From: Spartinivicinus ruber
Lineage (GTDB): Bacteria > Pseudomonadota > Gammaproteobacteria > Pseudomonadales > Zooshikellaceae
Reading direction: 5' to 3'
NCBI RefSeq assembly: GCF_011009015.1
Contig: NZ_CP048878.1
Location: 4,308,354 to 4,372,353, forward strand
Length of the DNA stretch: 64,000 bases
Part shown: positions 8,514 to 17,207 of the stretch, one piece after another
Layout: each line of letters opens with the position of its first letter
Numbering within the stretch: position 1 is the stretch's first letter
Program-made: the position numbers and the translations under genes
The notes under the pieces: generated by a model
Told to the model about the DNA's origin: nothing
Seen by the model: only the letters and a program-made list of their open reading frames with translations
The model's database searches: none

Positions 8514-10346
8514 ATGATTCCATTTGGTGGTTGGCTAACCCCTGATCCACTTAATGAAGGTAGTGCTGTAGAAACCTTGAAAACCCTACTACCTCGCCCC
8601 GAGCACCACCCCCTGGAGACCTTTGTTAACGCTAAACTAGCCCTCATTAAAACGGCTGATAACACCAGTCACTTAGCCCAACAAGAGGGTATTACTGTGT
8701 TAATCAGTGGTTATCCTCAGTGGGTAGAAGCACCCTACAGCCATATCAGCAGCAAGCAAAATCCAGCAATTGCCGCGATAGCTGCTTATCAAGCACTTGG
8801 TACCAACTGCTTAACCAGTTTACATGGCCAGTTCAGCCTGTTTTTATATGACCATCAGCAGGATGCTTTTATGTTGGCCACTGACCGAATGGCTACCCAG
8901 CCGGTTTATTATCAATTACATAATAACCAGCTCTTTTTTGGCAGCTTTGCTTCCATTGTCAAAAACCATCCAGACAGCAGCACGTCACTATGTGACCAGG
9001 CAATATATAACTATCTTTACTTTCATATGATTCCCAGCCCGGGCACAGTCTACGACAACATATATAAACTAGAACCAGCGCAATATATTTGTTATCAATC
9101 AGGACAACTCAGTACAGACTATTATTGGTCTCCACTTTTTGCATCAAGAAGTCAGCTGACGGATAACGAACAGGCTGAGTTAATTCTTAGCACCCTAAAA
9201 AATGCTGTTTCTCGTGCCAGTCAGCAGGGTAATGTAGGTAGCTTTTTAAGTGGTGGCTTGGATAGCTCAACCGTATCAGGATTACTGAGTCAACTCAGCG
9301 ATAAACCAGCAAAAACCTTTTCCATTGGTTTTCCCGTAGAAAAATATAATGAAATTGAATATGCCCGGCTAGCTGCCAAGCACTTTAATACAGAGCAACA
9401 CGAATACTTTATCCAGCCAGAAGATATTCTTAGTCATTATCAACAAGTGATAACAGGGTTTGATGAGCCATTTGGTAACTCTTCTGCATTACCTGCCTAT
9501 TTTTGTGCGAAATTAGCTAAGCAGCATGGAGTAAACCTAATGCTGGCAGGTGATGGTGGCGACGAATTGTTTGCCGGTAATACTCGCTATCAAAAGCAAA
9601 TCATTTTTGAACTGTATCAACATATCCCAGGTTTACTTCGCCAGCGAGCACTCGAACCAGTCGTTCGCCACCCCTGGTTTAATAAATTACCCCTCGGCGG
9701 TAAGGCACACAGTTATATTGATCAAGCCAATATCCCACTACCAGACCGTTTAGAGACTTATAATTTTCTTCATCGCCACCAACCAGCTGAAATTTTTAAT
9801 TCAGCTTTTTTGCAAAATGTTGATACTCAGCTGCCTTTACGAGAAATCCAAGCTACCTATCATCAGCCAAAACAAGCTGACTACATCAATCGTATGCTGT
9901 TTTTAGACTGGAAACGAACCCTAGCAGACAATGACTTGCCCAAAGTCAATCGCATGTGTTATCTGGCTGGCGTAGATGTGCGTTATCCTATGTTAGACGA
10001 CGAGATGGTAGATTTATCTTGCACCATTCCTTCCAACCTTAAAGTTAATCTCACTCAGTTACGGGGTATTTATAAGCAAGCGATTAAAGGCTTCTTACCA
10101 GATGAGATTATTAATAAGTCCAAACATGGTTTTGGTCTACCTTTTGGCGTTTGGACCAAAGACCATCAGCCATTACAACAAATGGCTTATGAGGCCATCG
10201 ACTATCTGTCTGACCAGCCCTACTTTAACCCGGACTTTTTAGCTAATGCCAAAGCTATGCACCAGCAAGGCCACAGTGCTTACTATGGTGAGTTAATTTG
10301 GTTATTGATGACCTTAGGCAGCTGGCTAAAAACTCATATGGGCTAA
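8514..10346 (+). CDS. Asparagine-synthetase-like protein lacking the glutaminase Cys (paralogue 2)
   Basis: A 610-residue protein with a full asparagine synthetase layout: class II amidotransferase-like domain (1-200) and synthetase domain (210-600). It carries SGGLDSS at 246-252, a GDGGDELFAGNTRY segment and a C-terminal KHGFGLPFG. The N-terminus reads Met-Ile-Pro instead of Met-Cys-Gly-Ile, so the glutaminase nucleophile is missing, although the ATP-binding half looks intact. AAGGAtgtccc immediately before the ATG supports this start, and no upstream Met-Cys start is available. It probably forms an amide from a substrate amine or free ammonia. It is closer to canonical AsnB than its neighbour, so the two are not a recent duplication. 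Confidence 0.8.
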   Translation: MIPFGGWLTPDPLNEGSAVETLKTLLPRPEHHPLETFVNAKLALIKTADNTSHLAQQEGITVLISGYPQWVEAPYSHISSKQNPAIAAIAAYQALGTNCLTSLHGQFSLFLYDHQQDAFMLATDRMATQPVYYQLHNNQLFFGSFASIVKNHPDSSTSLCDQAIYNYLYFHMIPSPGTVYDNIYKLEPAQYICYQSGQLSTDYYWSPLFASRSQLTDNEQAELILSTLKNAVSRASQQGNVGSFLSGGLDSSTVSGLLSQLSDKPAKTFSIGFPVEKYNEIEYARLAAKHFNTEQHEYFIQPEDILSHYQQVITGFDEPFGNSSALPAYFCAKLAKQHGVNLMLAGDGGDELFAGNTRYQKQIIFELYQHIPGLLRQRALEPVVRHPWFNKLPLGGKAHSYIDQANIPLPDRLETYNFLHRHQPAEIFNSAFLQNVDTQLPLREIQATYHQPKQADYINRMLFLDWKRTLADNDLPKVNRMCYLAGVDVRYPMLDDEMVDLSCTIPSNLKVNLTQLRGIYKQAIKGFLPDEIINKSKHGFGLPFGVWTKDHQPLQQMAYEAIDYLSDQPYFNPDFLANAKAMHQQGHSAYYGELIWLLMTLGSWLKTHMG

Positions 10347-10363
10347 GGAATGTGTACATTCCT
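10346..10363. terminator. Small hairpin shared by convergent stop codons
   Basis: AGGAATGT and ACATTCCT form an 8-bp stem with a 2-nt loop, and it overlaps the stop codons of both convergent genes. It has no T-run; a compact bidirectional terminator is plausible but unproven. Confidence 0.35.
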
Positions 10364-11357
10364 AAGCAGCCAGTTCTGGATGAGTTTTGCGATATTGCAA
10401 CACTAACCTAGCCATAAACTTATCAGGTTGCCTATCCCATGGCATAAAACGAGGTAACTGGTAAATATCACTGTTGGCAGTGGCGACTCCCCAAGCCGTG
10501 GTTACTGCTGCCTTAAACCCAAGCCGACGCATCATTTTCACATGCTCAATACCGTAATCCTGCTTGGGCTTACCATTAGGATAAGCAAACAAATTGACTG
10601 GTGCGCCAATAATAGCCTCTAATTGTCGCTTACTATCTGCAATTTCTTGCTCTGCCTGATCTTTATTAATTTGCTGGAGAATCGGGTGATGGCAAGTATG
10701 TGCTCCTACCTCCATTCCCGCTTGATGCAATTGCTTGACTTGGCTAGAAGTCATCATCAGATCTTTGGGCGGCACTACGTTAGATCGTTTAACAATTTCT
10801 GCCACCAGCTGTTGACGCTGCTCAAAGGGGCGATGTTTCAGTTGCTTTACTAAGTAGCGAGCAGCCTGACGCCTGTCACCCATGGTATTTAAAGATAACC
10901 TTTGTAGCCTTAAGTCAGTCAATGATATATCCGTTTGCTCGGTACGATAAATAGCCTCAGAAACTTGGTCATTCCACATGCAGCCACCATCAAGAAAACC
11001 ACTGGCGACAAAGAAAGTGGCTGGGATTTGTAATTCCTGCAAAATAGGTAGCGCTACTGTAGCATTATCAGCGTAACCATCATCAAAGGTGACAGCAATA
11101 GCTCTAGGTGGCAGGCTATTATGCTGAAGCAACTCAATCGCTTCACTGAGGGGCAGCACATTGAAATGTTCGTTAATTAAATTCATTTGCCAACGAAATG
11201 TGCTGGCATCAAGCATGCCCGTCCCTCGCTCCGAAGGTTCCGCTAACACACGATGATAAATCAAAATCGCCAGCCGCTTCTGGTTGGCAAATTGGCTTAG
11301 TCCCTGTGCAACCCATTGAAGGGAACGGCGTACGACTGGTGACGATTTCAACTTCAT
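10362..11357 (-). CDS. Polysaccharide deacetylase family protein (NodB fold)
   Basis: A 331-residue NodB-domain protein. The metal-binding motifs are visible: ILIYHRV near 31, TFDDGYADN near 89-97, and VGAHTCHHP near 217-225, whose two histidines bind the metal; a late FAYPNGKP motif follows. No signal peptide is apparent, so it may act on a lipid-linked intermediate at the cytoplasmic face. GGGAAAAG upstream supports the start. It begins 4 bp after the stop of the ligase-like gene and is likely co-transcribed with it. It would N- or O-deacetylate sugar residues of the exopolysaccharide. Confidence 0.85.
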   Translation of the reverse strand: MKLKSSPVVRRSLQWVAQGLSQFANQKRLAILIYHRVLAEPSERGTGMLDASTFRWQMNLINEHFNVLPLSEAIELLQHNSLPPRAIAVTFDDGYADNATVALPILQELQIPATFFVASGFLDGGCMWNDQVSEAIYRTEQTDISLTDLRLQRLSLNTMGDRRQAARYLVKQLKHRPFEQRQQLVAEIVKRSNVVPPKDLMMTSSQVKQLHQAGMEVGAHTCHHPILQQINKDQAEQEIADSKRQLEAIIGAPVNLFAYPNGKPKQDYGIEHVKMMRRLGFKAAVTTAWGVATANSDIYQLPRFMPWDRQPDKFMARLVLQYRKTHPELAA

Positions 11358-11361
11358 GTAA

Positions 11362-12711
11362 CTACTTTTCCCAAGGCCATTTTTGTGTTGATATTGGTGG
11401 TTCCGTTGACAGCTTTGCTATTGATGTCTGACTCACTTCAACTGGCCTCGCTAATTCCTGCCTAACCCAAAGTTGAGTTACAACTAACAGGCAAACCAAA
11501 TGATAGGGCAAATCAAAATAGCCTAAACCTAAAAATGCTCCACCCGTTGCATAAGCCACAAGACTTACTTGAATCATTTTAGCCAACTGATTCGCCCATA
11601 GCATGTTTGTTTGATCAGTAGTGTGACGAATGATCCAACTTCCCGTTCGCCAGGCTAACAAAAACACCAGCAAGAACAAAAATAACCCGGGAAATCCTTG
11701 TTCGCCTAACACTTCAAAATAAATACTATGGGCATCAAATACTCTCTTAGGGTCTGAATAGAGGGCAAAATTTTCTGGCGTCCAACAATGAAAACCACCC
11801 CCGGTGATTCGCGCTTTAGCAATATTATAAGCCATCAGCCATGCGCTTAGCCGGCCCTTGCCTGACTCATCTATTTCTGGCCCCGTTTCTGACTGAGTAA
11901 TATATTTCCCTACCACAGGAATTGACCCCATTCGGTCAACCCAGTGCCCAGGCAAAAAGGGCACTAGAACCAATAGACCAATAATTCCAACGAGGGCTAT
12001 TGGCAGCTTATATTTACTTTTTGTCCATAAGAAACCAAACATACATAAAGAGGCTAAAAAAGCACCTCTGGAAAAAGTGCTGATGACTGACAATGCACAA
12101 AGAAATATTGCCGCTAACGTCAGTCGTTTTACCCATTTTTGGCTGCTTGTTGAAAAAAGATAAACAAATAAGGGAATAACCATTAACAAGGCAATACCTA
12201 ATTCATTATTACCAGTAATCACTGATCCTGGTGGTCCCCATACCCGATATTGCATACCAGTAACCAAAGAAAAAAAGCCTCCTTTTATCCCAAAAAAACC
12301 AATAGATAATGCAATAACCCACACCAAGGTATGAATTCTCTCTTTGCTTTGAATCAAAATCATCGAAAGGCAAACCAACAGCTGAATTTTGAGGACATCA
12401 ATATAGCTTTGCCAGGCATTCTCAGGATATACAGCAAGTACCGTGCTCACTCCTATCCAAACAATAAAAACAATTAATACGACTGTCACAGGTGTAACTG
12501 GCAACTTCTTATTTTCTTTAGAAAATAAGAAGGCAAGGATGGTCACAATCGCTACAATAAACGCAAATGGAAAGTTGTAAGCGAATCCCCAGCCTAATCG
12601 GTGTGGATTCATATAGCCAATCCATGCGGAAAAATAAATACCCACATGGGGATTCATGAGAATATAGGGAATTGCAGCAAATATGATGACTGAAACCAGT
12701 AGGTCACGCAT
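11362..12711 (-). CDS. O-antigen-ligase-like membrane protein, exosortase A-associated (TIGR03097-like)
   Basis: A 449-residue protein with about ten hydrophobic segments. Wzy_C/ligase hallmarks are STFSRGAFLASLCMFGFL in the middle and AHSIYFEVLGEQGFPGLFLF near 330, the periplasmic-loop His region typical of O-antigen ligases and polymerases. Exosortase A loci carry a dedicated member called putative O-glycosylation ligase, and the length and context match. It should act at the periplasmic face of the inner membrane, either polymerising repeat units or transferring glycan to an acceptor. Which of the two it does cannot be told from sequence. Confidence 0.83.
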   Translation of the reverse strand: MRDLLVSVIIFAAIPYILMNPHVGIYFSAWIGYMNPHRLGWGFAYNFPFAFIVAIVTILAFLFSKENKKLPVTPVTVVLIVFIVWIGVSTVLAVYPENAWQSYIDVLKIQLLVCLSMILIQSKERIHTLVWVIALSIGFFGIKGGFFSLVTGMQYRVWGPPGSVITGNNELGIALLMVIPLFVYLFSTSSQKWVKRLTLAAIFLCALSVISTFSRGAFLASLCMFGFLWTKSKYKLPIALVGIIGLLVLVPFLPGHWVDRMGSIPVVGKYITQSETGPEIDESGKGRLSAWLMAYNIAKARITGGGFHCWTPENFALYSDPKRVFDAHSIYFEVLGEQGFPGLFLFLLVFLLAWRTGSWIIRHTTDQTNMLWANQLAKMIQVSLVAYATGGAFLGLGYFDLPYHLVCLLVVTQLWVRQELARPVEVSQTSIAKLSTEPPISTQKWPWEK

Positions 12712-13178
12712 AGGGTAATATCTTTAGCTTTCATGGCAAACAAGCTGACATTACGCTTGTTTACTCCTAATAGCCTTTAAAATGGCTTGCTAACTATTCA
12801 TAGTTTAGAAAGCCATGTTAAATTCATCCATTAACAATACTTTGCAAGTTAGCGACAACTAATAAGTAAAATGCTTTTTGTTACACAACTATCATTTTAT
12901 ACCTGAAACCTATTTAAAAAAACATGACTCTTTTAAACAAGCTATTCTTCATATTTCTTAATAAAGTCAATGTATGCAATTACTTATTTTAAGAGAATTT
13001 TAGCTAAAACTTAATGAGGCTGAACACTATAGTTTTAATTAAGAGCACAGTATACTGTAACTCGTCATTTTGGTTTGTCGCATTTAGTCAGTAGAATCAA
13101 TACATGTAACCGATGAAGCACATCACCAAATTAAAAGATTAGTGTACTTAAAAATAAAATCAGGCACTGAATAAAACT
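12712..13178. other. Divergent intergenic region with a large imperfect palindrome
   Basis: This is the 467-bp AT-rich gap between the ligase-like gene (minus) and the GNAT-like gene (plus), and no coding region is supported. Its main structure is the palindrome at 12776-12822, described separately. Otherwise I see only scattered AT-rich promoter-like hexamers that I would not assign. Confidence 0.6.
12776..12822. repeat. Imperfect 47-bp inverted repeat
   Basis: The left arm reads TTTAAaATGGCTTgCTAAC.. and the right arm is its reverse complement except for two mismatches and a one-base bulge, around a 2-nt loop (12798-12799). The arms pair over about 21-22 bases. It sits between divergent promoters and could be a regulator-binding site or an RNA hairpin in the leader of the minus-strand transcript. 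I saw no second copy in the window. Confidence 0.7.
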
Positions 13179-14888
13179 ATGGATACCTCTCTCGTTACGG
13201 GACTCGCTGCAGAGCAACTGCTGACAAACGAGCAGTTTATTCATCAGTGGCAACAGTTATATAATCAGTCACCAGTTGCCTTTCCGTATCAAACCCCTAC
13301 TTATGTTAATAGCTGGTGGCACTCTTATCACCATAATTATGACCTGGCTTTTTCACTGGGATATAACAACAATCAACTCGTTGCTTGTCTTCCCCTTTGT
13401 ATTAGGGGCAACCAGATTACTGCAGTGGGTAATCATCAAACCACCTATCAAGCCTGGTTAACAGTTCCAGAGAAACAGTTTGATTTCTTCTCTGCGTTAG
13501 TAACAGATATACAGCAGGTATTTCCCGATGGCCAGTTAACATTAAAATACCTACCTACAGTGTTACTTACACAGACATTAGAAAAAGATACAGGCCTCAA
13601 CGAGCATTTAACAGTTAACAATTACCAAGGTAGGCTCTTTAATTTAGATAAAATTAATATTAGTCAATTGCAATCAACTAATGGTAATAAAAAGCCAATT
13701 AATCAACTAGAGAAAATAGATGAATTAAACTTTACTCGAATCAAAACAGCTGAAGCGCAAATTGACTTACTAAAACAACTGATTCCTGTTTATGATTTTC
13801 AGCAGGGGATCAAAAATAACAAGCTTCCTTTCTCTGAAGACCCTGCCAAACTCAAGTTCTATACAACGCTTTGTCTAGAGATGACTAACCAACTCCATAT
13901 TACAGGAATTTGGTTAGATAAAAAATTAGTATCTGTACACTTAGGTTTTATCAACAAAAGTACTGTCCACTTAGGACTTTTCTGCTGCGCCCCCCAATAT
14001 CATGTTTACTCACCAGAGAAAATTCACCTGTTCAAGCTAGTTGAGCTATTAAAAGAAGAAGGTTATGACTATCTGGATGTCACGTTATGTGAAAACCCAC
14101 TAATTGAGCAACATAGCAATGAGCAAGAGAGCCTAATTGAGCTTATTTATTTTAGCAATATAAAACACAAGCAACGATACGAAAAAATGCAGCAAACCTC
14201 TGCTACTATTAGACGTTCTGGTGGACACATGGGATTTACGCCTGAGCGTTATCATAGTCTTCTTTCTCTCCCCCATAAATTCACATCAAGCAAAGCACTA
14301 AAAACTGTAATTGAGCAATATTACTGCGACATTGAGCTAAAAATTTACCGACTTAAAAGCCAGCCCAATATTAGTGATGATCCAAACAGCCACTTTACTT
14401 TTAATACATTTAACTTAACAGACCTAACTGAGTTTTACTCCGATCTTACTAGTCAAGACCGTCAACAATTTCTAACTGAGTGTCGCAAGCGACTAGCTAA
14501 TGGGGATATTCCCTATAGTTACACTGATAACCATAAGCTACTAGCTAATGGTTGGTTAATTCCTAATACTAGGCAAGCTTATTTTAGTGAGGTTAAACAA
14601 GGTATCCACCTACCTGAAAATAGCGCCGTTTTATATGATATTTGCACTATCCCAACCGCAAATAGTCAAGCACTACATCAGGCCTGTATACAACAACAGA
14701 TTCATGACGCTTTTACTCTGTACGGAGCAAAACAAGTTTTTACTGTGGTAAGGGCAGATAACACTACCTCTCGACATGTAATTGAAAAAAATAATTTCGA
14801 ATATGTTGGCTCATTGCACTACCAGCATCATTTCAATAATGAAACTAAATCCCAACAACTGCCAGACTATTTAACATTGGCTAGCTGA
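13179..14888 (+). CDS. Two-domain GNAT/BioF2-like acyltransferase
   Basis: A 569-residue cytosolic protein that seems to contain two GNAT-type folds. The first (about 1-320) resembles CelD/BcsL-like Acetyltransf_6 proteins: FPYQTPTYVNSWW near 30-42 and GIWLDKKLVSVHLGFI near 246-261. The second (about 390-560) ends with a strand-helix-strand typical of GNATs, containing DNTTSRHVIEKNNFEYVGS. The two halves could be an internal pair or unrelated GNATs. Five bases separate it from the deacetylase that follows, so acyl transfer and deacetylation may act in sequence on the same polymer. No good ribosome-binding site precedes the ATG, but no better start is evident. Confidence 0.6.
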   Translation: MDTSLVTGLAAEQLLTNEQFIHQWQQLYNQSPVAFPYQTPTYVNSWWHSYHHNYDLAFSLGYNNNQLVACLPLCIRGNQITAVGNHQTTYQAWLTVPEKQFDFFSALVTDIQQVFPDGQLTLKYLPTVLLTQTLEKDTGLNEHLTVNNYQGRLFNLDKINISQLQSTNGNKKPINQLEKIDELNFTRIKTAEAQIDLLKQLIPVYDFQQGIKNNKLPFSEDPAKLKFYTTLCLEMTNQLHITGIWLDKKLVSVHLGFINKSTVHLGLFCCAPQYHVYSPEKIHLFKLVELLKEEGYDYLDVTLCENPLIEQHSNEQESLIELIYFSNIKHKQRYEKMQQTSATIRRSGGHMGFTPERYHSLLSLPHKFTSSKALKTVIEQYYCDIELKIYRLKSQPNISDDPNSHFTFNTFNLTDLTEFYSDLTSQDRQQFLTECRKRLANGDIPYSYTDNHKLLANGWLIPNTRQAYFSEVKQGIHLPENSAVLYDICTIPTANSQALHQACIQQQIHDAFTLYGAKQVFTVVRADNTTSRHVIEKNNFEYVGSLHYQHHFNNETKSQQLPDYLTLAS

Positions 14889-14893
14889 CGAAG

Positions 14894-15976
14894 ATGAATA
14901 AGTTACATTATTTACATACATTGAAGCGTTTAGGAGCATTTCAGCTCACTAAGCCATTTGCCAAAAATAAATTATTAATTTTATGTTACCATGCATTTGA
15001 GCTAAGAGATGAATGCCTGTTTCGTCCTGCGCTTTTCCAAAAACAAACCACTTTTCGTAAACGACTGGAGCTACTATTATCAGCCGGTTATCGCGTTTTA
15101 CCCCTTGATGATGCCATTAACCTGTTACAAAACAATCAACTCAAAGGGTTAAATGCCGTTATTACCATTGACGACGGCTTTCAAAGTGTTTACCAACTTG
15201 CTTACCCGGTGTTAAAAACCTTTAATTTACCAGCTACAGTTTATGTCACCAGCTATTTTCAAACAAAACAAACGCCAGTGTTTGAGCTGGCTGTGCAATA
15301 TATGTTTTGGCGAAGTAAACGCTCATCTTTTAATTTAACTAACATCAAAACGCTACTTTCCGATAATACCATTAACCTTAGCACTCACCCTCGAGAGTTA
15401 ATGCATCAACTTATTAAACTCGGTAATCAATCAGAACATAATGAATTTAGAGAAACATTAGCTGAAGCTATTGGGTTTATGTTAGATGAAAATTACCAAA
15501 GCATTCGAGATGAAAAGTTATTTACATTAATGACCGATAACCAACTTACGAATACCTTAAATGGATTAATTGACTTACAGTTACACACTCATCGCCACCG
15601 CCTCCCTCTTTCTAAAGAGGGAACTATTAGAGAAATTAATGATAACAGGGAATCACTAACCAAACTTAACGCAGGTCATTTAAACCACTTTTGCTACCCC
15701 AGTGGAGAATGGGACAGACAACACTGGAGCTGGTTACAACAAGCCGGTATTGCCAGTGCTACTACTTGTAAACCCGGTTTTGTTAATGGACGTAGTCAAT
15801 TATTGGCACTTGACCGAATATTAGATGGAGAGAATTTAGCAGCAATACAGTTTGAGGCTGAATTATATGGAGTTGGAGAGTTAGCAAGGAAAATAAAAAA
15901 ATTAGCTAACCATAGTATTGGCCATGTGAAATGGAATCGCCGGGCACTAGGTCATGAAGTGGCCAGTAATAGGTAA
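14894..15976 (+). CDS. Polysaccharide deacetylase family protein (second NodB paralogue)
   Basis: A 360-residue NodB-fold protein: LILCYHAFE near 28-36, VITIDDGFQSVY near 91-102, the histidine cluster LQLHTHRHRLPLS near 228-240 and HFCYPSGEWD near 274. It diverges clearly from the deacetylase at 10362-11357. It is translationally close to the upstream acyltransferase gene. The 3' end converges on the glycosyltransferase gene with only 4 bp between stops. It probably removes acetyl groups from lipid-linked sugars. Confidence 0.83.
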   Translation: MNKLHYLHTLKRLGAFQLTKPFAKNKLLILCYHAFELRDECLFRPALFQKQTTFRKRLELLLSAGYRVLPLDDAINLLQNNQLKGLNAVITIDDGFQSVYQLAYPVLKTFNLPATVYVTSYFQTKQTPVFELAVQYMFWRSKRSSFNLTNIKTLLSDNTINLSTHPRELMHQLIKLGNQSEHNEFRETLAEAIGFMLDENYQSIRDEKLFTLMTDNQLTNTLNGLIDLQLHTHRHRLPLSKEGTIREINDNRESLTKLNAGHLNHFCYPSGEWDRQHWSWLQQAGIASATTCKPGFVNGRSQLLALDRILDGENLAAIQFEAELYGVGELARKIKKLANHSIGHVKWNRRALGHEVASNR

Positions 15977-15980
15977 TTAT

Positions 15981-17153
15981 CTAGTACCCATTAACCACTT
16001 GCTCAAAAATAGCCTGTTGTGCAGCACTGACTTGGGACCAGCTAAATTGTTCCGCATATGCTCGCACTGATGCTCTTATTACAGGGGAGTGCTGCTGTGC
16101 TTGAACAGCTCCAACAATAGCAGCAACTGAACGCTCTTTTAATAAAGTACCAGCTACAGGACTCTTAACTAATTCACTCACTCCCCCCACATTATTAGCA
16201 ATTACCGGGTTACCGCAAGCCATAGACTCTAATAATACATTAGGGCACCCTTCTCGTCGTGAAATCAGTGTTAATACATCAGCCGCATTATAGTAATCTA
16301 CCAGCTGCTTTTGCTGTAAATTCCCCAAAAACGTTATCCGTTCAGATACTCCTAACCTATTGGCAAGCTTCTGATATTTTACTTTTTCAGGCCCTTCGCC
16401 AATCAATATCAGCTGCACGTCAGGCAGTTTTGTTAATGCTTCTATTACTAGATGATGTCCCTTTAACTCAATCATATTCCCCACAGAAATCAATGTAAAT
16501 TGATTTAGCCCTAACTGCTGGCGAATCTGCTGGCGGTTTTCCAGTTGCTGAAATAACTGCAAATCTACCCCATTCAACAGCACATCAATCGGGGTATCAA
16601 TGGCTAGTGATAACATTTGTTGTTTTAACGCGTCACACACAGCAATTAAGTAGCTCGCTTGTTTCGCCGCCTGCTGTATTAGCTTCCGCGGCTTTTCATA
16701 TTGTGGAATATAACTAATATCCTGACCACGGGCAGAAATAACGACAGGTTTATTAAAGTACTTTCCTAACCAAGCAGCCACTACTCCATCCGGGTAAAAA
16801 TAATGGGCATCAATAACATCAAACTGTAGCCCACTCGCCATCAACTGCTTTATAAAGCGTTTCATTGACGTAAACATTAAGTTAGGCTGAATATTCATGC
16901 CTATTTTAGGAATATTGACATAGCGTGGGTGATAAACCTTAACGCCGTAACGGATTTCTTCGTCAGGAATTTTGTTATAAATAGCGTATTGACCAAAACA
17001 AGAATGAGAAAGTGGAAACCAAGGCACCGGTGCCACTACGGTTACTTGATTACCTGTATTCATCACATACTGCCGAGTGCGGTTTTCGACAAAAACCCCA
17101 TGACGATGTTGTAGTTCATTCGGGTAAAGGGCCGTAAATACCAGTATGTTCAT
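15981..17153 (-). CDS. Glycosyltransferase family 4 protein, last gene of the XrtA operon
   Basis: A GT-B glycosyltransferase of 390 residues. The N-terminal strand MNILVFTALYPNELQHRHGVF is typical of GT4 enzymes, which is why I start at 17153 rather than at an in-frame ATG thirteen codons upstream that would add an unrelated tail. The C-terminal donor-binding motif EGCPNVLLESMACGNPVIANNVGG contains the EX7E pattern. It retains the nucleotide-sugar domain and has no membrane segment. It is the most downstream gene of the large minus-strand operon, 55 bp after the preceding glycosyltransferase gene. Donor and acceptor are unknown. Confidence 0.85.
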   Translation of the reverse strand: MNILVFTALYPNELQHRHGVFVENRTRQYVMNTGNQVTVVAPVPWFPLSHSCFGQYAIYNKIPDEEIRYGVKVYHPRYVNIPKIGMNIQPNLMFTSMKRFIKQLMASGLQFDVIDAHYFYPDGVVAAWLGKYFNKPVVISARGQDISYIPQYEKPRKLIQQAAKQASYLIAVCDALKQQMLSLAIDTPIDVLLNGVDLQLFQQLENRQQIRQQLGLNQFTLISVGNMIELKGHHLVIEALTKLPDVQLILIGEGPEKVKYQKLANRLGVSERITFLGNLQQKQLVDYYNAADVLTLISRREGCPNVLLESMACGNPVIANNVGGVSELVKSPVAGTLLKERSVAAIVGAVQAQQHSPVIRASVRAYAEQFSWSQVSAAQQAIFEQVVNGY

Positions 17154-17207
17154 AAAACCGGGTGCTGCAAAATCATAAGTATAGGGAAACAATGTAAGTG
17201 GTTGTTA

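Noticed and set aside
17154-17192. N-terminal extension of the GT4 enzyme from an upstream ATG
   Set aside because: The extra 13 residues do not fit the glycosyltransferase N-terminal strand, which begins at MNILVFTALYP.
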